Positions 24,916 to 31,392 of a stretch of 37,890 nucleotides of DNA are shown one piece after another; the first letter of the stretch is position 1; every line of letters begins with the position of its first letter. Under the pieces are notes generated by a model. The model had not been told where the DNA came from. It saw nothing but the letters and a program-made list of their open reading frames with translations, and made no database searches. This DNA comes from Dawidia soli (GTDB lineage Bacteria; Bacteroidota; Bacteroidia; Cytophagales; Cyclobacteriaceae): assembly GCF_018598185.1 (NCBI RefSeq), contig NZ_JAHESC010000058.1, positions 1-37,890 of the forward strand, read 5' to 3'. Position numbers and translations under genes: made by a program.

Positions 24916-26040
24916 TTAGAAAAATCGGGTTATTGCGTCGCCAATATACTCCAATTGGCTTGCTTCCATCTCGGTGTGGATGGGCAGAGAAAGAACGGTT
25001 TGGGAAAGCTTTTCGGTGATCGCAAAGGTGCCCGGCCCGGCGTCAGCCTGTCGGTAGGCCTTTTGTAAATGCAGCGGCACCGGGTAATAGATCATCGTGG
25101 GGATGCCTTGCTGCTCCAGGTGTTGTTTGAGCGCGTCGCGCTTGCCCTCGCCGATCTGCAACGTGTACTGGTGGTATACATGGGTGGAATACGGCGCCCG
25201 CCACGGTATGGTCACCTGGGGCACACGGGCCAGCACACGATCGTAAAAGACAGCCGCGTCGTTGCGACGGCGTGCATAGTCATCCAGGTACTGCAGCTTC
25301 ACCCGCAGGATCGCCGCCTGCAGCGTGTCCAGCCGGCTGTTGACACCCACTAGGTCGTGGTGGTATTTCACCTGCTGGCCGTGGTTGGCAATCATCTTGA
25401 TCCTGGCCGCCAGCGACTCGTCGTGGGTAAAGAGGGCGCCACCGTCGCCGTAACAGCCCAGATTCTTGGAAGGGAAGAACGACGTCGTGCCGATGGTACC
25501 CATCGTACCGGCCTTCTTAACGCTCTTATCCGAAAAGGTATAGTCCGCACCCAGGGCCTGGGCGGCGTCTTCTATAATGTGCAGGTTGTGTTTTTGGGCG
25601 ATGTGCAGCAGCGGCTCCATGTCGGCGCACTGGCCGTATAGATGCACCGGTACGATCGCCACGGTGCGGGGTGTGATCTTCTCTTCCAGCCGCGCGGGGT
25701 CGAGCGTAAACGAATCGGCCCGCACTTCGGCAAAGACCGGCGTCAATCCCAGCAGGGCAATGACCTCGGCCGTGGCCACGTAGGTATGGACGGGAAGAAT
25801 GATCTCGTCCCCCGGCCTGAAGCCAAGGGCCATCATGGCGATTTGTAGTGCGTCTGTACCGTTGGCACACGGTATGACGGCGCGTACATCCAGGTAGCCG
25901 GCCAGCGCCTGGGCAAATTCCTGCACGTCGGGCCCCTGGATGAACGCAGTAGAAGTCAGAACTTTTTCAATAGCATGGTCAATCTCGGGTTTGATCCGGG
26001 CATACTGTCGGTGCAGATCAACCATTTGAATTTTTTCCAT
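24916..26040 (-). CDS. wbpE: WbpE/WlbC-type UDP-3-keto-GlcNAcA aminotransferase
   Basis: A 374-residue DegT-family PLP enzyme. Seen: IQMVDLHRQYARIKPEID (4-21), IPCANGTDALQIAMMALG (56-73), PVHTYVATAEVI (83-94), HLYGQCADM (133-141), IIEDAAQALGA (155-165) and the PLP Lys192 in TSFFPSKNLGCYGDGG. The gene order with wlbB, wlbA and the dehydrogenase assigns it to C3 transamination of UDP-3-keto-GlcNAcA using glutamate. It is a paralogue of the product at 3821-4936, sharing the DLHxQY opening, HLYGQ and KNLGxYGD motifs, which hints at related substrates. Confidence 0.92.
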   Translation of the reverse strand: MEKIQMVDLHRQYARIKPEIDHAIEKVLTSTAFIQGPDVQEFAQALAGYLDVRAVIPCANGTDALQIAMMALGFRPGDEIILPVHTYVATAEVIALLGLTPVFAEVRADSFTLDPARLEEKITPRTVAIVPVHLYGQCADMEPLLHIAQKHNLHIIEDAAQALGADYTFSDKSVKKAGTMGTIGTTSFFPSKNLGCYGDGGALFTHDESLAARIKMIANHGQQVKYHHDLVGVNSRLDTLQAAILRVKLQYLDDYARRRNDAAVFYDRVLARVPQVTIPWRAPYSTHVYHQYTLQIGEGKRDALKQHLEQQGIPTMIYYPVPLHLQKAYRQADAGPGTFAITEKLSQTVLSLPIHTEMEASQLEYIGDAITRFF

Positions 26041-26050
26041 GGCTATCGCA

Positions 26051-27301
26051 TCACAGGCGGGCGGTGATCTTCGACTTGTCGAGGAAACCTTTCACATCGT
26101 ACACCACAGCCTTCGGATGGCACAGGCCCCCCAGGTCCAGTTCTTTGAACTCCTGGTGGCTCACCGCCAACACCACAGCGTGATACTTCTTGTCAGGCTT
26201 GCCGACCAGCGTCAGGCCGTACTCGTGCTTCACTTCAGCGGCGTCGGCTTGCGGATCGAAGATGTCGATGTTCGTGCCGAAGCTTTGCAGCTCGCGGATC
26301 ACATCCACCACCTTGCTGTTACGGATGTCCGGGCAGTTTTCCTTGAAGGTGATGCCCAGGACCAGCACGTTGGCTTTGTTGATGGGCAATTCGTTTTGCG
26401 CCATCAGCTTGATGATATTGTTGGCGATATAAACGCCCATGTTGTCGTTGATGCGACGACCCGCCAGGATCACCTGCGGGTGGTAGCCCAGGCTGTCAGC
26501 CTTGTACGTCAGGTAGTACGGGTCAACACCGATACAGTGGCCGCCTACCAGCCCCGGCTTATAGGGCAGGAAGTTCCATTTTGTACCCGCCGCTTCCAGA
26601 ACTTCGTGCGTGTCGATGCCGATACGCTCGAAGATCAGGGCCAGCTCGTTCACGAACGCAATGTTGATGTCGCGCTGAGAGTTCTCAATTACTTTCGCTG
26701 CTTCGGCAACCTTCAGCGACGACGCTTTGTGTGTACCCGCAGTGATGATTTTTTTATACAGTTGGTCAACTTTCTCCGCAATTTCCGGAGTGCTGCCACT
26801 GGTTACTTTCTTAATAGTAGGAAGACGGTGTTGCTTGTCACCGGGGTTGATCCGCTCGGGTGAATAGCCGCAGAAGAAGTCAACGTTGAACTTCAGACCG
26901 CTTACTTTCTCCAGCACCGGCACACAGACCTCTTCGGTACAGCCGGGGTATACAGTGGACTCGTAAATAACAATATCACCTTTTTTCAGCACGCTGCCAA
27001 CGGTCTTGCTGGCGCTTTGCAGCGGACGCAGGTCAGGTGTCTTAAATTCGTCTACAGGGGTGGGAACCGTGATAATGAAATAGTTAACGTCTTTCAGGTC
27101 GCTGGTGTCCGACGAAAAAGTGAGGCCCTTCGAGCTCTTCAGCTCCTCCGGTTCTACTTCCAGAGTACGATCATGACCCTTGCGGAGTTCCGCGATCCTG
27201 TCCTGGTTGATGTCAAAACCAACTACTTGTAACTTCTTGCCAAACTCTACAGCCAACGGTAACCCTACATAACCAAGTCCAATGATACCGATCTTCTCCA
27301 T
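26051..27301 (-). CDS. UDP-N-acetylhexosamine 6-dehydrogenase (TviB/WbpO/WbpA type)
   Basis: A 416-residue UDP-sugar dehydrogenase. Seen: IGIIGLGYVGLPLAVEF (4-20), ITVPTPVDEFKTPDL (77-91), YESTVYPGCTEE (113-124), GYSPERINPGDKQH (145-158), the conserved Lys203 in AEAAKVIENSQRDINIA, and the catalytic Cys256 in GGHCIGVDPYYLTYKA. It oxidises C6 of UDP-GlcNAc or UDP-GalNAc to the uronic acid with two NAD. The Vi-antigen TviB and WbpO branch is my closest match. Given wbpE, wlbB and wlbA directly downstream, UDP-GlcNAc to UDP-GlcNAcA is the likely use, with the adjacent 4-epimerase perhaps giving the galacto form. Confidence 0.93.
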   Translation of the reverse strand: MEKIGIIGLGYVGLPLAVEFGKKLQVVGFDINQDRIAELRKGHDRTLEVEPEELKSSKGLTFSSDTSDLKDVNYFIITVPTPVDEFKTPDLRPLQSASKTVGSVLKKGDIVIYESTVYPGCTEEVCVPVLEKVSGLKFNVDFFCGYSPERINPGDKQHRLPTIKKVTSGSTPEIAEKVDQLYKKIITAGTHKASSLKVAEAAKVIENSQRDINIAFVNELALIFERIGIDTHEVLEAAGTKWNFLPYKPGLVGGHCIGVDPYYLTYKADSLGYHPQVILAGRRINDNMGVYIANNIIKLMAQNELPINKANVLVLGITFKENCPDIRNSKVVDVIRELQSFGTNIDIFDPQADAAEVKHEYGLTLVGKPDKKYHAVVLAVSHQEFKELDLGGLCHPKAVVYDVKGFLDKSKITARL

Positions 27302-27310
27302 GTTGGTTTT

Positions 27311-28336
27311 TTATAAGCTAATTTGATAATACTCTTTATACCAGTCGATGAAATTGCCGATGCCCACTTCGATTGGCGTAGACGGTTTAAAATCTACGGC
27401 CCGCATCAGGTCGTCTACGTCGGCAAAGGTCGCCGGCACGTCGCCGTCCTGGATCGGCATCAGGTTCTTGATCGCTTTTTTGCCGAGCTTTTGTTCGATC
27501 ACTTCAATAAAATACATCAGCTCGGTCGGGCGGTTGTTGCCGATGTTGTAGATCCGGTACGGAGCAAAGCTGGTGGCCGGGTCGGGCTGCATGCCGTTCC
27601 ATTCGGGGTTAGGAGTAGGGATATGCGTTGTCAGGCGGCTGATGCTCTCTACGATGTCATCCACGTATGTGAAATCGCGGCGCATCTTGCCCTGGTTGTA
27701 AACGTCGATCGGCTTGCCCTCGATGATGGCCTTGGTGAAGATGAACAACGCCATGTCGGGACGGCCATACGGACCGTATACCGTAAAGAAACGAAGACCC
27801 GTAGTGGGCAGGTTGAACAGCACCGAATACGTGTGCGCCATCAATTCGTTAGACTTTTTCGAAGCCGCATACAGCGAGATCGGGTGGTCCACATTGTGGT
27901 GCACCGAAAACGGCATCTTGGTATTGGCGCCGTATACCGAGCTGGACGACGCGTAGACCAAATGCTTCACCTGATTATGGCGGCAAGCCTCCAGGATATT
28001 CAGAAACCCGTGCAGGTTGCTTTCCAGGTAAGCATGGGGGTTCACTAACGAATACCGCACACCCGCCTGGGCTGCCAGGTTTACGACGTAGTCCGGCTTT
28101 TGCTCCGAAAAGATCTTGTTGATGCTTTTCTGGTCGGCCAGGTCGGCTTGAATAAAGGTGAAAGCAGGCAGACTCTTGAGGATCGCAAGACGGGAACGCT
28201 TCAGATTTACATCATAGTAATCGTTTACATTGTCGATTCCGATCACCTCGAAGCCCCGTTTTATGAGTTTCTGCGACAAGTGGAACCCGATGAAGCCGGC
28301 CGCGCCGGTCACCAGCACTTTGTGTTGAGATGTCAT
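27311..28336 (-). CDS. NAD-dependent epimerase, UDP-glucuronate 4-epimerase type
   Basis: A 341-residue extended SDR protein. Seen: the GAAGFIG loop (11-17), [17 protein letters not shown] (34-50), which is characteristic of UDP-glucuronate 4-epimerases (CapI/LspL), [11 protein letters not shown] (87-97), YASSSSVYG (128-136), YAASK with Tyr156 and Lys160, [17 protein letters not shown] and [11 protein letters not shown]. It interconverts the C4 configuration of UDP-glucuronate or a related UDP-uronic acid. As the first gene of the operon that makes UDP-HexNAc uronic acids, it might act on UDP-GlcNAcA or GlcNAc3NAcA instead of UDP-GlcA (inference). Confidence 0.9.
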   Translation of the reverse strand: MTSQHKVLVTGAAGFIGFHLSQKLIKRGFEVIGIDNVNDYYDVNLKRSRLAILKSLPAFTFIQADLADQKSINKIFSEQKPDYVVNLAAQAGVRYSLVNPHAYLESNLHGFLNILEACRHNQVKHLVYASSSSVYGANTKMPFSVHHNVDHPISLYAASKKSNELMAHTYSVLFNLPTTGLRFFTVYGPYGRPDMALFIFTKAIIEGKPIDVYNQGKMRRDFTYVDDIVESISRLTTHIPTPNPEWNGMQPDPATSFAPYRIYNIGNNRPTELMYFIEVIEQKLGKKAIKNLMPIQDGDVPATFADVDDLMRAVDFKPSTPIEVGIGNFIDWYKEYYQISL

Positions 28337-28356
28337 TATTTTTCGTTAAAACAGCG

Positions 28357-28388
28357 CCAAAGTAAGCGAATTTGAGGTAATATTAAAA
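28357..28388 (-). promoter_or_regulatory. Weak putative promoter of the uronic-acid-sugar operon
   Basis: On the minus strand TTTT (28388-28385), a 20-base spacer and TACTTTGG (28364-28357) fit TTTG/TAnnTTTG with one mismatch in each box, 20 bases before the epimerase ATG at 28336. It overlaps the opposite promoter of the wzz gene. Pattern match only. Confidence 0.3.
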
Positions 28389-28402
28389 ATCTGCTAAACT
28401 TG
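28371..28402 (+). promoter_or_regulatory. Putative Bacteroidota-type promoter of the wzz-ccm operon
   Basis: TTTG at 28371-28374, a 20-base spacer and TAAACTTG at 28395-28402 match the -33 TTTG and -7 TAnnTTTG consensus with a single mismatch in the -7 box. The ATG of the chain-length gene is 17 bases beyond, giving a very short leader. No Shine-Dalgarno sequence is seen, as is usual for the phylum. Confidence 0.55.
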
Positions 28403-28419
28403 CATCCTCATTACATCCC

Positions 28420-29232
28420 ATGGATAAAAATCTGCCTGACGAGATCGACCTGATGGAGCTTTTGGCCAAAGCTTATCGTGGCATAAAACGACATCTTATC
28501 CTCTTCATCGTGCTGCCCGTCGTGGGCGCCGCCATCGCCTTGCTCATCTCTTATAATGGTCAGGATAAGTATGCTTCCAGTATGATGCTCTCTACCGACC
28601 TGATCAGCAAGAACGAGGCTGAGTTTATCGTAAAGGAGCTCGAAGCAGCCGACTCCATTATGCCCGGCCTCACCCGGGACGAGGCTCAACGGCTCCTGGA
28701 CCTGCGATTCACGGTAGATAGTAAGACCGAGCGCGTTCCCGTAAGCAAAGAAGTAGCCATCGACCGGGAAGTGATTTTTCTCAAGATCACAGCCGAAGTA
28801 ACGGACCCCTCCATCTTCCCCTCGTTGGAGCGGAAGCTGGTGCGGTACATGAACTCCATTGATCCCGTGGTACAAAACCGCAAGCGCCAGGAGTTCTTAC
28901 ATACGAAGATGATCGCCAAGCTCGATTCCGAGATCGTAACGCTCGACGGCATCCGCCGGCAGTCAGACAGCAGAGCCATGGCAGAGTACATCAATCCGGC
29001 ATCATTGTTCTCGAAGACGATAGAGCTCTACGAAGACCGCACGCAACGCGAGCTTCGCCTGCAGGATATGGCCAGCGTACATCTGACCAAGGGCTTTGGC
29101 TCGCTCATGAAAGACTCGCGGCTGCCGCGCACGCTCACGGTGATCCTGGGCTTTGTCGCCGGGCTGTTCACGTTTGTGATCATCATGTTTGTGCAATACT
29201 TCAACCAGTACAACAGCGCACTGAAAGAATAA
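28420..29232 (+). CDS. Wzz-like polysaccharide chain-length (co-polymerase) protein
   Basis: A 270-residue inner-membrane protein with the polysaccharide co-polymerase layout. A short cytoplasmic start with DEIDLMELLAKAYRGIKRH (7-25) leads into a first helix at about 26-45, a mostly helical periplasmic part and a second helix at about 240-262 (TVILGFVAGLFTFVIIMFVQYF). The second helix lacks the Pro/Gly-rich flank of enterobacterial Wzz but is preceded by RLPRT. No kinase domain follows, so this is the short Wzz class, not a Wzc tyrosine kinase. It should set glycan chain length together with a Wzy-type protein of the other operon. ccmB starts 13 bases later. Confidence 0.82.
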   Translation: MDKNLPDEIDLMELLAKAYRGIKRHLILFIVLPVVGAAIALLISYNGQDKYASSMMLSTDLISKNEAEFIVKELEAADSIMPGLTRDEAQRLLDLRFTVDSKTERVPVSKEVAIDREVIFLKITAEVTDPSIFPSLERKLVRYMNSIDPVVQNRKRQEFLHTKMIAKLDSEIVTLDGIRRQSDSRAMAEYINPASLFSKTIELYEDRTQRELRLQDMASVHLTKGFGSLMKDSRLPRTLTVILGFVAGLFTFVIIMFVQYFNQYNSALKE

Positions 29233-29245
29233 ACCAAACGCCGGG

Positions 29246-29902
29246 ATGCTGCTGATACTGATACGAAAGGAGTTTATGCTCGAGCTGCGGCGCAAGGCCG
29301 TGATCTCGGGCATCGGCCTGTATATGTTCAGCCTCATCTTTATTTGTTACCTCACCTTCAGCCTGCGGCAGAACTCCATCAACGAAGCCACCTGGTCGGC
29401 GCTGTTCTGGCTGGCCATTCTTTTTTCGGTGGTGAACAGCGTCGCCAAAAGCTTCATCGGCGAGAAGCGGGGCATCGCGATCTATTATTACACGCTGGCT
29501 AGCCCCCACGTTGTAATCCTCTCCAAGATCCTGTACAACGCGCTGCTGTGCCTGGTCCTGTCCCTGACGGGCTACGGGCTGTTTGCCTTGTTCATCGACA
29601 ATCCCGTACAAGACACGCTGTACTTCCTGCTCACACTGGTGTTGACGTCCCTGGGGTTTTCGTCGGCGCTCACGCTCATCTCGGGCATCGCCGCCAAGGC
29701 CAACAATAGTCACATCCTCATGGCCGTCCTCAGCTTTCCCGTGGTCATCGCCATTTTGCTGATGGCCATCCGGCTGACCAAAAACGTGCTCGACGGCATC
29801 GACCGCGGCGCCAGCCTGGACGAGCTTCTCAACCTGCTGGCAATTAATTGTATCCTCACAGCGCTGGCGTATTTGCTCTTCCCGTATATTTGGCGCAGCT
29901 AA
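29246..29902 (+). CDS. ccmB: Haem exporter membrane subunit CcmB
   Basis: A 218-residue membrane protein with six hydrophobic segments, the CcmB size. It opens with LLILIRKEFMLELRRKAVISGIGLY, the amphipathic coupling segment typical of CcmB, and has FWLAILFSVVNSVAKSFIGE and YYYTLASPHVVILSKILYN. With the ATPase CcmA and with CcmC it forms the ABC complex that releases haem-loaded CcmE. No ccmA gene is present beside it, so the ATPase must be elsewhere or the complex works differently. It is followed by ccmC after 20 bases. Confidence 0.88.
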   Translation: MLLILIRKEFMLELRRKAVISGIGLYMFSLIFICYLTFSLRQNSINEATWSALFWLAILFSVVNSVAKSFIGEKRGIAIYYYTLASPHVVILSKILYNALLCLVLSLTGYGLFALFIDNPVQDTLYFLLTLVLTSLGFSSALTLISGIAAKANNSHILMAVLSFPVVIAILLMAIRLTKNVLDGIDRGASLDELLNLLAINCILTALAYLLFPYIWRS

Positions 29903-29922
29903 CAGACCTTTGAAAAGCGGGC

Positions 29923-30594
29923 ATGAAGAATTGGGTTAAAATACTGGGAATCTGCTTGTTGCTGTATGTACACACGGCAGGCCTCCTGGCCGAGGTTCCC
30001 CGGCTGAACATCCTCAACGAAACGATCCGGGCCTTGTACTTCCATGTGCCCATGTGGTTTGGCATGACCTTCCTGTTTACCATGTCAGTCTATTACGCCA
30101 TTCTCTACTTGCGCAACCCGTCGCCCGAGCTCGACCGCAAAGTGCTGGAATATGCGAATGTCGGTACCGTCTTCGGTGTGCTGGGCATCCTTACGGGCAT
30201 GCTGTGGGCCAACTACACCTGGGGATCACCCTGGCACGGCGACCCCAAGCAGAACGGCGCCGCCATCGCCCTGCTGGTCTACCTGGCTTACTTCGTACTG
30301 CGTGGCTCGCTAGATAACCAGGAACAGCGCGCCCGCCTCAGCGCAGTCTATAATATCTTTGCCTTCGCTGCCATGGTACCGCTCATCTTTGTGATCCCCC
30401 GCATGACAAGCTCTATGCACCCAGGCAGCGGCGGCAACCCCGGTTTTAACGTCTATGAACTGGACTACCGCATGCGGATGGTCTTTTACCCTGCGGTGGC
30501 CGGCTGGATCCTGATCGGACTGTGGATCACCAACGTGCGTATCCGACTCAAAAACGTGGAAGAAGCGATAATCGAACTAGAAGATGAAAAATAA
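29923..30594 (+). CDS. ccmC: Haem-handling protein CcmC
   Basis: A 223-residue six-helix protein of the CcsA/CcmC family, which loads haem onto CcmE at the outer face of the inner membrane. The tryptophan-rich loop reads TWGSPWHGDPKQNGAAI, in place of the WGTWWVWD form of the E. coli protein: the first WG and a second Trp are kept while the WD pair is altered to GD. Conserved His residues lie in HVPMWFGM (about 44-51) and SSMHPGS (about 164-170), the usual axial ligand positions. The stop overlaps the start of ccmD by 11 bases. Confidence 0.9.
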   Translation: MKNWVKILGICLLLYVHTAGLLAEVPRLNILNETIRALYFHVPMWFGMTFLFTMSVYYAILYLRNPSPELDRKVLEYANVGTVFGVLGILTGMLWANYTWGSPWHGDPKQNGAAIALLVYLAYFVLRGSLDNQEQRARLSAVYNIFAFAAMVPLIFVIPRMTSSMHPGSGGNPGFNVYELDYRMRMVFYPAVAGWILIGLWITNVRIRLKNVEEAIIELEDEK

Positions 30595-30808
30595 ACTCCT
30601 GACCGCCCTCCTGTCTTTATTTACCGTCCTGGCGGCGCAAGCGCAATCGTCTGACGTAGAAATGGCCGACACCATGCGGTCGGAAGGAAAGATCTACGTG
30701 GTCGTAGGCATCATCCTGATCGTACTCGTCGGTCTGATCGTATACCTCTTGCTAATAGACCGCAAAGTAACACGCCTCGAAAAGCAACTTTCTGACAGAC
30801 AGCGTTAA
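30584..30808 (+). CDS. ccmD: CcmD-like small membrane protein
   Basis: A 74-residue protein with an apparent N-terminal signal peptide (to about AQAQ, residue 21), a single membrane helix (about 37-58, IYVVVGIILIVLVGLIVYLLLI) and a charged tail DRKVTRLEKQLSDRQR. This matches the CcmD-family proteins placed after ccmC in Bacteroidota. Proteobacterial CcmD has no signal peptide and holds the CcmABC complex together with haem-CcmE. The overlap with ccmC argues for coupled translation. Confidence 0.8.
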   Translation: MKNKLLTALLSLFTVLAAQAQSSDVEMADTMRSEGKIYVVVGIILIVLVGLIVYLLLIDRKVTRLEKQLSDRQR

Positions 30809-30881
30809 ACTTGTATAAGCGCGCGTATTCCGGGCTGACTTTTTTCAGCTGAAATTCCCTTACTTTCTAGGCTTTTGTGTC

Positions 30882-30911
30882 TAATTTTGCGCTGCCTTTG
30901 AAGTGAGGAGG
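30882..30911 (+). promoter_or_regulatory. Possible promoter -7 box and strong Shine-Dalgarno of ccmE
   Basis: TAATTTTG (30882-30889) is a perfect Bacteroidota -7 box in the 107-base gap before ccmE; no good TTTG lies 19-21 bases upstream. AGGAGG (30906-30911) lies 4 bases before the ATG and is a full Shine-Dalgarno sequence, which most genes in this window lack. It marks the start codon firmly. Confidence 0.45.
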
Positions 30912-30915
30912 AATT

Positions 30916-31320
30916 ATGAAGAAATCGCACATTTTAATCATTGTGGTCATCGCCGTAGCCATCGGGATCATGGTAGGCACCGCCGGCGATGCCAGCACAT
31001 ACGTGAATTTCGACGAGGCGCACAAACTGGCCGCCGCCGGTAAAACAAAGGATATACACGTGGTAGGCCAGCTGAAGAAAGATGCCGGCGGACACATCGT
31101 AGGCATTGAAGAAGGCGCCGACAGGGTGTCGTTCTCATTCATCCTGGTAGACGACGCCGGCAAAGAACAGCGGGTAGAATACAACGAGCCTATGCCGCCC
31201 GATATGCTCAAGTCTGAAAAGGTCGTGATCGTCGGCAGCTACGCAGGCGAGCGCTTCAAAGCCAGCAAGATCATTCTGAAATGCCCCTCCAAATACCAGG
31301 AGGAAGGGATCAATGCATAA
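30916..31320 (+). CDS. ccmE: Haem chaperone CcmE, Cys (CxxxY) variant
   Basis: A 134-residue protein with an N-terminal membrane anchor (about 5-22) and a beta-barrel haem-binding domain in the periplasm. Features of CcmE are visible: YVNFDEAHKLA, IHVVGQLKKD, FSFILVDDAGKEQRVEYNEPMPPDML, VVIVGSYAGERFKASKIILKCPSKYQEE. The haem attachment residue of E. coli CcmE is His130 in an HxxxY motif. Here the equivalent is Cys123 in CPSKY with Tyr127, so it is the CxxxY form known from archaea and Desulfovibrio. It carries haem from CcmC to CcmF. Gene order and a strong ribosome binding site support the call. Confidence 0.92.
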   Translation: MKKSHILIIVVIAVAIGIMVGTAGDASTYVNFDEAHKLAAAGKTKDIHVVGQLKKDAGGHIVGIEEGADRVSFSFILVDDAGKEQRVEYNEPMPPDMLKSEKVVIVGSYAGERFKASKIILKCPSKYQEEGINA

Positions 31321-31392
31321 AGGCACGCGGCATAGCTTCCGGCCGGGCCGCCTTGTTATTTTCTTTTTTCGTCAAACCGCTACGGCAATATC

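Noticed and set aside
30834-30849. Hairpin GCTGA...TCAGC between ccmD and ccmE as a terminator.
   Set aside because: Only 5 bp, the T-run is in the loop and no U-tract follows, so termination is not supported.
31327-31370. GC-rich inverted repeat followed by a T-rich stretch between ccmE and ccmF.
   Set aside because: The stems (GCGGC/GCCGC or CGGC/GCCG) are short and the T-rich part is interrupted; it could reduce readthrough but the evidence is too weak for a terminator call.
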